A DNA stretch of 64,000 nucleotides from Lysinibacillus fusiformis (GTDB lineage Bacteria; Bacillota; Bacilli; Bacillales_A; Planococcaceae). The stretch covers positions 558,001 to 622,000 of the forward strand of contig NZ_CP070490.1 in NCBI RefSeq assembly GCF_016925635.1, written 5' to 3'. Of the stretch, positions 54,137 through 62,929 are shown one piece after another. A model generated the notes under the pieces. The model searched no databases. It was not told the DNA's origin and saw only the letters and a program-made list of their open reading frames with translations. A program made the position numbers and the translations under genes. Positions within the stretch are counted from its first letter, which is position 1. Every line of letters begins with the position of its first letter.

Positions 54137-54898
54137 TTATTTACTTGTATAAGCTATAATGGCGTCATGTAAAAATTGCGCTGCTCCTGTTGCCCCTCGC
54201 TCATCATAATAAGCCGTAAAACGTTCATCAGCTATATACATTTGTGCCAGCCCAGCATGTGCCACTTTGGAATATTCTTTCCACGTAAAACTCAGCCAAC
54301 GTTTATGCAACTCTGCTACTTCCATCGCAATGTCACTTGTAGTATCTCCAAGCTCCATTGCTTCGGCTAAACGCTCAAACATTTGCTGCTCTAACTGTTG
54401 CATCGCCTGATATTGTTGCTCTGTCATATTCATAAGCTTAGCATTGGATGCATCCACTGTTTCATCCCCATATTTCTCACGTATTTCTTGGCCGTACTGC
54501 TTTTCGTTATCCTCGATTAACTTTTCTTTAAAACCTTTAAATTTCTCTTCATTTGACATTGGTTGTTCCTCCTCAATGGATTGTATTGTTTTTTCTACTG
54601 TCTGTAAGATTGTTTCCAACTGTTTCTTGCGTTGAAGCAAAGCATCTCTATGTGTTTTAAGCGCCTCGGCATGCTGAAAATTAGGTGCCTGAATAATAGC
54701 CTGAATCGTCACTAACTTCATATCTAATGCGCGGTAAAATAAAATCTGCTGCAACATATCGACCTCCCATTGGCCATAAAATCGATAGCCCGCCTCATTG
54801 GTTCTTGCTGGTTTCAGCAACCCAATTTCATCGTAATAGCGCAATGTTCTTGTACTAATACCTGACAACTGAGCAAGCTCCTGAATGGTATATTCCAT
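54137..54898 (-). CDS. MerR-family regulator with TipAS effector domain
   Basis: 253 aa. N-terminal MerR winged HTH (YTIQELAQLSGISTRTLRYYDEIGLLKPARTNEAGYRFYG, residues 3-43 in sections), coiled dimer helix (about 75-110), then a TipAS domain (about 130-250; globin-like fold that traps hydrophobic drugs). Regulators of this type activate drug-resistance genes; no target is adjacent, so it may control itself or distant genes. GGAGGTG precedes the ATG. Confidence 0.9.
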   Translation of the reverse strand: MEYTIQELAQLSGISTRTLRYYDEIGLLKPARTNEAGYRFYGQWEVDMLQQILFYRALDMKLVTIQAIIQAPNFQHAEALKTHRDALLQRKKQLETILQTVEKTIQSIEEEQPMSNEEKFKGFKEKLIEDNEKQYGQEIREKYGDETVDASNAKLMNMTEQQYQAMQQLEQQMFERLAEAMELGDTTSDIAMEVAELHKRWLSFTWKEYSKVAHAGLAQMYIADERFTAYYDERGATGAAQFLHDAIIAYTSK

Positions 54899-55075
54899 GT
54901 AATCACCTCCATTAATGCTACTGTAAGCTTTGACGCAACGTTAAGGTCAAGAGCAAAATGAAAAAAATTTTTCATTCCATATACACCCTTCAAATTAATA
55001 TAATTCCATAAATACCTATAAAGCTATATTTTCAAGCCGATATGAATAGTAAATATTTCACAGGGGTGTGATAAG

Positions 55076-56395
55076 GTGAAGTGTCCTAATTGTCAGCATG
55101 AAAATCTTATAGACAGTAAATTTTGCTCGGATTGTGGTAATAAGCTCATAAATCCATCATTTCCAAAACAAGGTATCCCAACATGGGCAATTATCGTACT
55201 TTCAATCTGTTTTATTGCAATAGGCGGTCTAGGTTATGCATATTGGGATTTTTTTAATGATAAAAAGAGCTATACCACCGCTTACTCGGAAATTAACGAT
55301 AATCAAAAGATAAATGCACAACAAGTTTCTTCAGAAGAACTCACCAAAAAACAAGAAGCTCATGCACAGCAGGTTGATCGTGTCACCCTTATAAAGGAAA
55401 TACAACAAAAAGTCTTCACTGTCCTAACTAACAATAGTCAAGGCTCTGGCTTCCTATATAAAAAGGGTGGATATGTTATTACAAATGCTCATGTTATCCA
55501 AGGTGAAGTTGATGTAATGATTCGTAATGCAAATGGTCAAGAATTTCCAGGTACTGTTATCGGTATATCTGATCGCTATGATATTGCTTTAATAAAGGTG
55601 CCTAACTACCAAGACACAGAGCCATTAGGCATGGAGACTGTAGAATCACCTATAGGTCTAGAAGTCATTGCATTTGGTAGTCCACAAGGTTTTGAAAATT
55701 CGGCTTCTATTGGCTATATAACAGGTAATAAACGTGATATGAAACTTGAAAATTTTATTTATAAGCAAATTTATCAGGTAGATGCACAAATTGATAAAGG
55801 TAGCAGCGGTGGCCCATTAGTTGATGTTAATACAGGCAAAGTAATTGGAATTAACTCACTACTTTATACAACTGATACAAGTACTAACTTTGCCTTTTCC
55901 ATTCCTCTTTATAGTATGCTTGATCAATTTGATGGATGGATTGCTAAACCACTTTCTGCAAATGAGGTTCGGGCTATTGCGAATGTTTATGAAGGTAGTC
56001 AACAGTCTACCATTGAAACAAAACCCACCAACGAAACAGACGCCTTACTAGCAGGTCAATTCGTGCAAGCATTCCGTCTCTATTATGAAATGGCACTCAA
56101 TGATGGTGATTTTTATTGGATAGCTGATATGCTTTCACCTGGCAGTACAGCATATCAAGAATTGGAGAAATACATTAATGAGATTGCCTATCAGGGTCAT
56201 TACTTCTATTTTACAAACAATGACGTGCTAGATGTACAATACTCAAATGGTCAATATTATGTTGACATGAACGAAACTTTTGATTTTTATGATACACAAG
56301 GTAATTACCAATTCTATGATCGCTATAAAACTTATACAGTTATTACGGATGATTATGGTGCTTATAAAATTGCCAACATTAAGATACATCAATAA
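55076..56395 (+). CDS. membrane-anchored trypsin-like serine protease with zinc ribbon
   Basis: 439 aa, GTG start with AGGGGTG upstream. Order of parts: a cytoplasmic zinc ribbon (Cys3, Cys6, Cys17, Cys20), one membrane helix (about 34-55), a charged linker, a trypsin/HtrA-type protease domain (about 105-300) with complete triad His139 (TNAHV), Asp169 (RYDIALIKV) and Ser244 (GSSGGPL), and a C-terminal domain of about 120 residues (320-439) that resembles the NTF2-like end domain of TcaA proteins. There is no PDZ domain. It would act outside the membrane, possibly in surface-protein quality control. Monocistronic. Confidence 0.85.
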   Translation: MKCPNCQHENLIDSKFCSDCGNKLINPSFPKQGIPTWAIIVLSICFIAIGGLGYAYWDFFNDKKSYTTAYSEINDNQKINAQQVSSEELTKKQEAHAQQVDRVTLIKEIQQKVFTVLTNNSQGSGFLYKKGGYVITNAHVIQGEVDVMIRNANGQEFPGTVIGISDRYDIALIKVPNYQDTEPLGMETVESPIGLEVIAFGSPQGFENSASIGYITGNKRDMKLENFIYKQIYQVDAQIDKGSSGGPLVDVNTGKVIGINSLLYTTDTSTNFAFSIPLYSMLDQFDGWIAKPLSANEVRAIANVYEGSQQSTIETKPTNETDALLAGQFVQAFRLYYEMALNDGDFYWIADMLSPGSTAYQELEKYINEIAYQGHYFYFTNNDVLDVQYSNGQYYVDMNETFDFYDTQGNYQFYDRYKTYTVITDDYGAYKIANIKIHQ

Positions 56396-56412
56396 AACCT
56401 TTTACAAAGTAA

Positions 56413-56445
56413 AATAGCAAGCTAGTTCATCACTAGTTTGCTATT
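56413..56445. terminator. bidirectional terminator
   Basis: AATAGCAAGCTAGT / ACTAGTTTGCTATT with one mismatch and a five-base loop; it overlaps the stop codon of the convergent lyase gene. Confidence 0.75.
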
Positions 56446-57643
56446 GGTTCGCATATTTCCCATGCCATACTATTTGTCGATAGTTCTCTTTATCTGTGTC
56501 ACCCTCTGTATTAATAAACAGCACCCTCGCATGTTCATTTAGGTGTAAGGCATTTTTTAATTCCTTATATTGTTCATTTGTCATTATTTCATAAAAGCAA
56601 CCAAATGGCGCCGCTCCTGATTCACCAGCTATAATGCGAGTGTCTGTGTCTAATGGATTGCCAAGAACGCGCATACCTGTAGCTGCTATTTCTTCCTCGC
56701 AGGAGATACTTATTTTTGTAGAGGCTTTTAAGATTTGCCAAGCCTGTGGATTCGGTTCACCGCAAGCAAGCCCTGCCATAATCGTTTGCATCTCCCCGCC
56801 AACAGAGACAAATTGATCCGTATTTTTTTTAAAGCTTTCATAATAGCAATTAGCGACATGAGGCTCAACCAATACAAAAGTAACTTCCTGCTCATAGTAT
56901 TGCTGTAAAAACGCCACTACCGCTCCTGCAAAGGATCCTACACCTGCTTGCAAAAATACATGTGTCGGGGCTAGCTGTATCTGTTCAACAATCTCCTGCA
57001 CAATAGTTGTGTAACCTTGCATAATCCATAATGGAATTTCTTCATAGCCATCCCACATTGTATCCTGAACCAGTACCCAGCCATTTTCTTGTGCAAGCTG
57101 TGAGGTATAACGAACAGTATCGTCATAATTCATTGTCGTAATTTCAGCAAAAGCCCCTTCACTTTTAATATGCTGCAAACGCTCAGCCGCGCTGCCAGCT
57201 GGCATATATATTCGCGCTTGAAAACCCAGTTCTCTAGCTGCCCATGCAACACCACGACCATGATTACCATCTGTCGTTGAAATAAATGTTAAATCGCCTA
57301 CTTTTGCTTTTACTTCCGGAGATTTTAACTGTTCAAACGATAGCTCCTTTATATTCCTCCCAAGCTTATTGGCAATATATTGCGCAATTGCATAAATACC
57401 GCCTAATACTTTAAAGGCATTTAAACCAAATCGATAAGATTCATCTTTAACAATGATTTTTTCTACACCCATATATGAAGCAAGTGCCTCAAGATGATGG
57501 AGAGGTGTCTGCTCAAATCGCTCATATGTACGCTGAAATTGACCAACCTTCTTTACTTGTTCCAGTGTAAAATATGATAGTAATGGTGAGCCATGGTTTG
57601 TGTTGTCTAGCTGATTGTGCACCCACTTTAATTTTTCCTTCAT
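56441..57643 (-). CDS. dpaL: diaminopropionate ammonia-lyase
   Basis: PLP-dependent enzyme (YgeX type) degrading 2,3-diaminopropionate to pyruvate and ammonia, 400 aa from the ATG with AAGGGGGAG upstream; an in-frame ATG 51 bp earlier lacks a site. The Schiff-base lysine is Lys78 in RFGLNAFKVLGG; STTDGNHGRGVAWAA binds the cofactor phosphate; GVGSFAGAV and GLACGEPNPQAW are family motifs. Single gene, without the ygeY/hyuA partners seen in E. coli. Confidence 0.93.
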   Translation of the reverse strand: MKEKLKWVHNQLDNTNHGSPLLSYFTLEQVKKVGQFQRTYERFEQTPLHHLEALASYMGVEKIIVKDESYRFGLNAFKVLGGIYAIAQYIANKLGRNIKELSFEQLKSPEVKAKVGDLTFISTTDGNHGRGVAWAARELGFQARIYMPAGSAAERLQHIKSEGAFAEITTMNYDDTVRYTSQLAQENGWVLVQDTMWDGYEEIPLWIMQGYTTIVQEIVEQIQLAPTHVFLQAGVGSFAGAVVAFLQQYYEQEVTFVLVEPHVANCYYESFKKNTDQFVSVGGEMQTIMAGLACGEPNPQAWQILKASTKISISCEEEIAATGMRVLGNPLDTDTRIIAGESGAAPFGCFYEIMTNEQYKELKNALHLNEHARVLFINTEGDTDKENYRQIVWHGKYANQ

Positions 57644-57808
57644 ACCTATCTCCCCCTTTACTAATAGCTTAGTCGATCTAGCTTTAAAATACAAAATTTA
57701 TTACCAAAATTAAACAGGGGTAGTCAGAGCAAGCAAATATATCAGTTATACACTGGTTTTGGACCTACAAACACCGAGAATTCCAATCTAAACCTCCAGA
57801 AAAACAAT

Positions 57809-57842
57809 AAACCCTTACAGGATCTAATTTCTGTAAAGGTTT
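57809..57842. terminator. hairpin between the dpaL and tRNA transcription units
   Basis: AAACCCTTACAG / CTGTAAAGGTTT, one mismatch, ten-base loop; T-rich on the minus strand. It could be a second terminator for the tRNA operon. 57644-57808 holds nothing else that I can support beyond the dpaL leader. Confidence 0.55.
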
Positions 57843-57870
57843 ATTATTATCTAGCTATTTTTAAGTAAAT

Positions 57871-57908
57871 TAAAAAGTGCAGTAGATGTAAATTCATCTA
57901 CTGCACTT
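57871..57908 (-). terminator. terminator of the 5S-tRNA operon
   Basis: Perfect 14-bp stem AAGTGCAGTAGATG / CATCTACTGCACTT with TTTTTAATTTA following on the minus strand, five bases after the last tRNA. Confidence 0.9.
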
Positions 57909-57912
57909 AGTA

Positions 57913-57984
57913 TGACCCGTACGGGATTCGAACCCGTGTTACCGCCGTGAAAGGGCGGTGTCTTAACCACTTGACCAACGGGCC
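57913..57984 (-). tRNA. tRNA-Glu (TTC)
   Basis: Cloverleaf with anticodon stem CCGCC/GGCGG and loop CTTTCAC. 72 nt to the discriminator A; CCA is not encoded. Last tRNA of the operon. Confidence 0.95.
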
Positions 57985-57986
57985 CA

Positions 57987-58077
57987 TGGCGGAGAAGGAG
58001 GGATTTGAACCCTCGCGCCGGTTACCCGACCTACACCCTTAGCAGGGGCGCCTCTTCAGCCTCTTGAGTACTTCCCC
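57987..58077 (-). tRNA. tRNA-Ser (GCT)
   Basis: Class II tRNA with long variable arm; anticodon loop CTGCTAA; CCA encoded. Confidence 0.95.
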
Positions 58078-58087
58078 AAAATAAAAA

Positions 58088-58164
58088 TGGCTCCGAAGGC
58101 AGGACTCGAACCTGCGACAACCTGATTAACAGTCAGGTGCTACTACCAACTGAGCTACTTCGGA
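58088..58164 (-). tRNA. tRNA-Asn (GTT)
   Basis: Acceptor TCCGAAG / CTTCGGA, anticodon loop CTGTTAA, CCA encoded. The D-loop is one base longer than usual (GTTGGTAGTAGC). Confidence 0.95.
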
Positions 58165-58168
58165 ATAA

Positions 58169-58245
<77 letters not shown>

Positions 58246-58246
58246 T

Positions 58247-58320
58247 TGGAGCGGGTGATGGGAATCGAACCCACGACATCAGCTTGGAAGGCTGAGGTTT
58301 TACCATTAAACTACACCCGC
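58247..58320 (-). tRNA. tRNA-Gly (TCC)
   Basis: Acceptor GCGGGTG, anticodon loop CTTCCAA, CCA encoded. Only one base separates it from tRNA-Ile. Confidence 0.95.
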
Positions 58321-58325
58321 ATAAA

Positions 58326-58401
58326 TGGTGGGTCAGGACGGAATCGAACCGCCGACACTTAGAGCTTCAATCTAATGCTCTACCAACTGAGCTACTGACC
58401 C
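58326..58401 (-). tRNA. tRNA-Phe (GAA)
   Basis: Acceptor GGGTCAG, anticodon loop TTGAAGC, CCA encoded. In the B. subtilis trnB order a tRNA-His would lie between this and tRNA-Gly; it is absent here. Confidence 0.95.
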
Positions 58402-58459
58402 ATTTCGTCCATGCTAAGCTTGCTCACTCTTTTGCTTCTCATGACTTTTATTTTAAAAA

Positions 58460-58535
58460 TGGCGGTCCCGACCGGGATCGAACCGGCGATCTCCTGCGTG
58501 ACAGGCAGGCATGTTAACCGCTACACCACGGGACC
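58460..58535 (-). tRNA. tRNA-Asp (GTC)
   Basis: Acceptor GGTCCCG, anticodon loop CTGTCAC, CCA encoded. A 58-bp spacer separates it from tRNA-Phe. Confidence 0.95.
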
Positions 58536-58538
58536 TTT

Positions 58539-58613
<75 letters not shown>

Positions 58614-58666
58614 ATAATTTTATGCTGTTTCGAGTTTTTAAAGCACCATTTATAAAAATTTAAAAC

Positions 58667-58759
58667 TGGAGGAGGTAGAGGGATTCGAACCCCCGCGCGG
58701 TGTTACCCGCCTGTCGGTTTTCAAGACCGATCCCTTCAGCCAGACTTGGGTATACCTCC
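58667..58759 (-). tRNA. tRNA-Ser (TGA)
   Basis: Class II, 93 nt; anticodon loop CTTGAAA, long variable arm, CCA encoded. Confidence 0.95.
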
Positions 58760-58774
58760 GTTACAATATATAAA

Positions 58775-58851
58775 TGGTGGACCTTGCAGGACTCGAACCT
58801 GCGACCGGACGGTTATGAGCCGTCTGCTCTAACCAACTGAGCTAAAGGTCC
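58775..58851 (-). tRNA. tRNA-Ile2 (CAT, lysidine-dependent)
   Basis: Reads as CAT, but acceptor GGACCTT, stem GACGG and its place between Met and Ser match the Ile(CAT) of the B. subtilis trnB cluster. Its C34 would be changed to lysidine by TilS to read ATA. CCA encoded. Plain tRNA-Met is the alternative. Confidence 0.8.
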
Positions 58852-58857
58852 TTAAGA

Positions 58858-58931
58858 TGGCGGCAGAGGGGATCGAACCCCCGACCTTACGGGTATGAAC
58901 CGTACGCTCTAGCCAGCTGAGCTACGCCGCC
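58858..58931 (-). tRNA. elongator tRNA-Met (CAT)
   Basis: Acceptor GGCGGCG / TGCCGCC, anticodon stem TACGG/CCGTA with loop TTCATAC, closely matching B. subtilis elongator tRNA-Met. CCA not encoded (discriminator A followed by TCT). Confidence 0.9.
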
Positions 58932-58959
58932 AGGATCTTTATACTGGTTAATTTACTTA

Positions 58960-59035
58960 TGGTGGAGCCTAGCGGGATCGAACCGCTGACCTCCTGCGTG
59001 CAAGGCAGGCGCTCTCCCAGCTGAGCTAAGGCCCC
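58960..59035 (-). tRNA. tRNA-Ala (TGC)
   Basis: Acceptor GGGGCCT, with G3-T70 pair, anticodon loop TTTGCAC-type (CTTGCAC), CCA encoded. Confidence 0.95.
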
Positions 59036-59051
59036 ATAAATTTTTAGGAAA

Positions 59052-59128
59052 TGGTCGGGAAGACAGGATTCGAACCTGCGACCCCTTGGTCCCAAACCAA
59101 GTGCTCTACCAAGCTGAGCTACTTCCCG
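59052..59128 (-). tRNA. tRNA-Pro (TGG)
   Basis: Acceptor CGGGAAG, anticodon loop TTTGGGA, CCA encoded. Confidence 0.95.
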
Positions 59129-59137
59129 TTGTTCTTT

Positions 59138-59214
<77 letters not shown>

Positions 59215-59222
59215 ATTTAAGA

Positions 59223-59311
59223 TGGTGCCGAGGACCGGAATCGAACCGGTACGGTAGTCACCTACCGCAGGATTTTAAGTCCTGTGCGTCTGCCAGTTCC
59301 GCCACCCCGGC
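59223..59311 (-). tRNA. tRNA-Leu (TAA)
   Basis: Class II, 89 nt; acceptor GCCGGGG, anticodon loop CTTAAAA, CCA encoded. Confidence 0.95.
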
Positions 59312-59316
59312 ACATT

Positions 59317-59391
59317 TGGAGCGGAAGACGAGGTTCGAACTCGCGACCCCCACCTTGGCAAGGTGGTGTTCTACCACTGAACTACTTCCGC
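59317..59391 (-). tRNA. tRNA-Gly (GCC)
   Basis: Acceptor GCGGAAG, anticodon loop TTGCCAA, CCA encoded. Confidence 0.95.
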
Positions 59392-59426
59392 ATGTGCATA
59401 AGTTTTTTATCTGGCAATGAAAATAA

Positions 59427-59511
59427 TGGTGCGGGTGAAGGGAGTCGAACCCCCACGCCTTGCGGCGCTAGATCCTAAGTCTAGTGCGTCTGCCAATTCC
59501 GCCACACCCGC
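59427..59511 (-). tRNA. tRNA-Leu (TAG)
   Basis: Class II, 85 nt; acceptor GCGGGTG, anticodon loop CTTAGGA, CCA encoded. Confidence 0.95.
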
Positions 59512-59529
59512 TTATTATTATTTCAAAAA

Positions 59530-59605
59530 TGGTGAGCCATGAAGGACTCGAACCTTCGACCCTCTGATTAAAAGTCAGATGCTCTACCAACTGAGCTAAT
59601 GGCTC
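59530..59605 (-). tRNA. tRNA-Lys (TTT)
   Basis: Acceptor GAGCCAT, anticodon loop CTTTTAA, CCA encoded. Confidence 0.95.
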
Positions 59606-59612
59606 GAAAAAA

Positions 59613-59688
<76 letters not shown>

Positions 59689-59691
59689 ATA

Positions 59692-59767
59692 TGGTGGAGG
59701 ATGACGGGCTCGAACCGCCGACCCTCTGCTTGTAAGGCAGATGCTCTCCCAGCTGAGCTAATCCTCC
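59692..59767 (-). tRNA. tRNA-Val (TAC)
   Basis: Acceptor GGAGGAT, anticodon loop CTTACAA, CCA encoded. First tRNA after the 5S gene. Confidence 0.95.
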
Positions 59768-59776
59768 TGGGTACTA

Positions 59777-59893
59777 TGCCTAGCGACGTCCTACTCTCAC
59801 AGGGGGAAGCCCCCAACTACCATCGGCGCTAAAGAGCTTAACTTCCGTGTTCGGTATGGGAACGGGTGTGACCTCTTTGCCATCATCACTAGA
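59777..59893 (-). rRNA. rrf: 5S ribosomal RNA
   Basis: About 117 nt. Conserved loops are visible on the minus strand: CACACCCGTTCCCATACCGA, ACACGGAAGTTAAGC, GATGGTAGTTGGGG and GAGAGTAGGACGTCGC. It leads the tRNA operon. The upstream side is ordinary AT-rich DNA with a promoter, with no 23S 3' end, so this 5S gene is outside a complete rrn operon. End points are accurate to a few bases. Confidence 0.93.
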
Positions 59894-59947
59894 CTTTGTT
59901 ATGTATCTCGTTTTGAAGTTGTTTACCTGTCCTTCAAGACAAGAATT

Positions 59948-59976
59948 ATTGTATAACGTTTTCTAACATTATGCAA
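59948..59976 (-). promoter_or_regulatory. putative promoter of the 5S-tRNA operon
   Basis: Minus-strand TTGCAT (59971-59976), 17-bp spacer, TACAAT (59948-59953), about 50 bp before the 5S 5' end. The rest of 59977-60171 is AT-rich and holds no other feature that I can support. Confidence 0.55.
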
Positions 59977-60171
59977 TACTTTTTTATAAAAAAAAGAAAT
60001 TATTACGTTTTGAAGATATTTTTGTTAAGTAAGAGAAATTATTGCCCTGCAAAATATTATAGCAATTGTTGTTTCAAAAGAAAACAATTATTTTATTTTG
60101 TATATTTTCTTAACTTATAATCTATTTGAAAACAAGTGAAGAACATAGAAAATCCTTCACTCGTCTTTTCA

Positions 60172-61251
60172 TTAAATATTTGAAAGCTCTATTTTTAATT
60201 TTACAATATCATCAAAAGTGGTAGAAGGACCAAAAGATATTCTAAAAAATTGGCGTGCCGCTTCTAAAGAGAAACCCATTGATAAAATGGCCTTTGTTCC
60301 AGATTCACTATGAATATCACATGCGCTACCCGTAGAGATACAAATTCCTGCCTCATTTAACTTTAAAAGAACATATTGCCCCTCTACTTTCTCCATCATT
60401 ACCCCACAAATATTAGGTAGTTGCTGTTTACACTCAACAAGTTGACATGTTTCAGATAAATCATTTTTGAAAAAATTTCTTAAAGTCTCGTAATGTTGCA
60501 ATTCATATTGATAGTTTTCAATTGCTGCCGCAAAGGCCACAATTGCAGGAGTATCTAATGTTCCCCCTCTTAGCCCTCTCTCATGTGTTACACCTGGTGT
60601 TAATGCAGGTACACGAATTGCGGGGTTCAGATATACAGCACCACACCCCTTTGGTCCACCTATTTTATGAGCTGAGATGGTAATCGCATCTGCTCCTTTT
60701 GGTATAGGTAGTTTGCCAAATGATTGCACACAATCAACATGACAGAAAATATTTGACTTTCTTGCCATCTCTACGATTTTCTCCACAGGCTGGATAGAAC
60801 CAATTTCAGAATTGACATGTTGAATGGTAATCAAAGCTGTATCTTCACGAATTGTTTGTTGCAATTGGACCAGATCAACGCAACCATCCTTCTGCAATGG
60901 TAATTTCGTTACAACAAAGCCCTTTTTCTCAAGTGTATTCAAAGCTGCATGCACAGACGTATGTTCGGCTTGAGATGAAATAATGTGTTTTCCTTTTTTA
61001 GAGGCTAGCGCTAATGACAAGATGGCTATGAGGTTTCCTTCTGTTCCGCTCCCTGTAAAAATTACACCATCACTATTTACGCCTAGAGCATGGGCTACAA
61101 CATTTCTTGACTGCTGGACAAAATAAAGGGCTTGTCCCCCTAGATCATGCAGACTTGCACTGTTTCCATAATAACGTTGTGCAACCTCTACATATGCCTC
61201 AAGAGAATTCCTCGTCATAGGTGACGTTGCAGCATAATCCATATAAATCAT
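60172..61251 (-). CDS. nifS: NifS-type cysteine desulfurase linked to NAD synthesis
   Basis: PLP enzyme that takes sulfur from cysteine for Fe-S assembly, 359 aa. Cofactor lysine Lys196 (SAHKIGGPKG), phosphate-binding GSGTEGN (about 67-73), HVDCVQSFGK with the PLP Asp, and the catalytic Cys311 (STGSACDIHS). Divergent from nadBCA, exactly as B. subtilis nifS, where it matures the [4Fe-4S] cluster of quinolinate synthase NadA. It is somewhat shorter than general IscS proteins. Confidence 0.92.
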   Translation of the reverse strand: MIYMDYAATSPMTRNSLEAYVEVAQRYYGNSASLHDLGGQALYFVQQSRNVVAHALGVNSDGVIFTGSGTEGNLIAILSLALASKKGKHIISSQAEHTSVHAALNTLEKKGFVVTKLPLQKDGCVDLVQLQQTIREDTALITIQHVNSEIGSIQPVEKIVEMARKSNIFCHVDCVQSFGKLPIPKGADAITISAHKIGGPKGCGAVYLNPAIRVPALTPGVTHERGLRGGTLDTPAIVAFAAAIENYQYELQHYETLRNFFKNDLSETCQLVECKQQLPNICGVMMEKVEGQYVLLKLNEAGICISTGSACDIHSESGTKAILSMGFSLEAARQFFRISFGPSTTFDDIVKLKIELSNI

Positions 61252-61309
61252 TGTCTTCTTCCTCTCTAGTTCATCAGGTCTTGTTTTCTTTTTTATTTTA
61301 TGTAAAGAT

Positions 61310-61325
61310 AGGTGTCAAGACAACT
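61310..61325. promoter_or_regulatory. candidate NAD-biosynthesis operator (NiaR/YrxA-type)
   Basis: Imperfect palindrome AGGTGTCAAGACAACT (core TGTC-AA-GACA) in the 91-bp nifS-nadB divergent region. In Bacillus the nicotinate-responsive repressor YrxA (NiaR) acts at this place; I assign the site by location and symmetry, not by a verified consensus. Confidence 0.4.
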
Positions 61326-61342
61326 GTAAAGAAGGTATAACT

Positions 61343-62929
61343 ATGGATGTAAAGACAGACGTCCTTATCATTGGTAGTGGTATTGCTGCACTTCAGGCTG
61401 CTTTACTGCTTGAAAAACATTTTCAAATACAAATTGTTACAAAATCATCTATATATATGAGTAGCTCTTATCGTGCACAAGGTGGCATTGCTGCTGTTAC
61501 AAGTGAGGAAGATCATATTCAACACCACATTGCTGATACATTGAAAGCTGGAGAGTATCATCATGAGAAAAGACATGTTGAAACACTTATAAAAAACGGC
61601 ACTGCAATTATGCAGAAATATCTAAAGAATGGTCTCCCGGTTGATCGGCAGGTTGACGGAAAACCTGCTCTAGGACTTGAGGGAGCACATAGTCACCATC
61701 GTATTCTACATGCAGGTGGTGATCGTACAGGTCAGGTTTTCATAGATTACTTGCTTCATCAACTTTCACCAAAAACGAAGATAAATTGCTATGAAATGGC
61801 TTATGAGCTTTTACGTAATACAGATGGTGACTGTGTGGGAGTACTCACTAAAGAAGAAAAAGGTACAAAACGCTATTGGGCTCATCATGTGATTTTAGCG
61901 ACAGGCGGTGCAGGTGCCCTCTATTCAAGTACATCTAACTTTCCAACCAATACAGGCGATGGGATCGCATTAGCATTTCGAGCAGGTGCTGCCATCAGTG
62001 ATATGGAATTTATGCAATTTCACCCAAGTCTGCTTTGGTGCAAAAATGAAGCAAAGGGATTAGTTTCTGAAGCTGTCCGGGGAGCTGGCGGTATCTTTGT
62101 CAATGCACAACGTCAGCCGATTATGACGGGCTTGCATGCCCAACTTGACTTAGCTCCAAGACATATTACGGCACTAGCACTATTTACAAAACGTGCTGCA
62201 GGTGAAGAAACGTTCATTGATATTGCAAACATTCAAGACTTTGAAGCAAAATTTCCAACAATTGCTCAGCTTTGTCATGACAATCAAGTTCATTTACAAG
62301 ATGGCCTAATCCCCGTGGCTCCAGGAAGTCATTTCTTAATGGGTGGTGTTATTGCTGATGACAAAGGAAGAACTACTATACCAAACTTATATGCAGTTGG
62401 TGAGGTTGCCTGTACAGGTGTACATGGTGCGAATCGTTTAGCAAGTAACTCACTATTAGAAGGTATTACATTTGGTCAAAAAATGGCGCAATTCATTATT
62501 CAAAAAGGGTGTCATCAAAAAAACTTTTTACTTGAAAACCAACAATGTACTGATATGATGCCACCTTTATTTAGCAAACCGCAATTACAGCAGCACATGA
62601 TGCAGTTCTTAGGTATTGTCAGAAATATTGATGATTTGCAGCGTTTTGCTCAGCAATTACCTTCCATGCAATCTCTTCTTCACGTTAATTTAGAAGGGCT
62701 AGACCAAGCTAAGTTGGAATTATTTATGATGCATGTAGTCGCCACATTAATGGCACATGCAGCCATTACACGAACGGAAACACGTGGTGCCCACATTCGT
62801 ACGGATAAATCCGAAATGGATGCACAATGGGCAAGCCGATGGATTATTTTTTCGCAAGGACAAATGAAAGTGAGGAACTCATTGTATGAATATCATCAAA
62901 CTCGAGGAAATGCTCAAGCAATTTTTTAA
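61343..62929 (+). CDS. nadB: L-aspartate oxidase
   Basis: FAD enzyme turning aspartate into iminoaspartate, first step of de novo NAD synthesis, 528 aa. The dinucleotide fold starts at VLIIGSGIAALQAALLLEKH, followed by SSYRAQGGIAAV, HSHHRILHAGGDRTG, the active region HPSLLW and the FAD motif LYAVGEVACTGVHGANRLASNSLLEG (split; about 350-375). Its last 44 bases overlap nadC. Confidence 0.96.
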   Translation: MDVKTDVLIIGSGIAALQAALLLEKHFQIQIVTKSSIYMSSSYRAQGGIAAVTSEEDHIQHHIADTLKAGEYHHEKRHVETLIKNGTAIMQKYLKNGLPVDRQVDGKPALGLEGAHSHHRILHAGGDRTGQVFIDYLLHQLSPKTKINCYEMAYELLRNTDGDCVGVLTKEEKGTKRYWAHHVILATGGAGALYSSTSNFPTNTGDGIALAFRAGAAISDMEFMQFHPSLLWCKNEAKGLVSEAVRGAGGIFVNAQRQPIMTGLHAQLDLAPRHITALALFTKRAAGEETFIDIANIQDFEAKFPTIAQLCHDNQVHLQDGLIPVAPGSHFLMGGVIADDKGRTTIPNLYAVGEVACTGVHGANRLASNSLLEGITFGQKMAQFIIQKGCHQKNFLLENQQCTDMMPPLFSKPQLQQHMMQFLGIVRNIDDLQRFAQQLPSMQSLLHVNLEGLDQAKLELFMMHVVATLMAHAAITRTETRGAHIRTDKSEMDAQWASRWIIFSQGQMKVRNSLYEYHQTRGNAQAIF

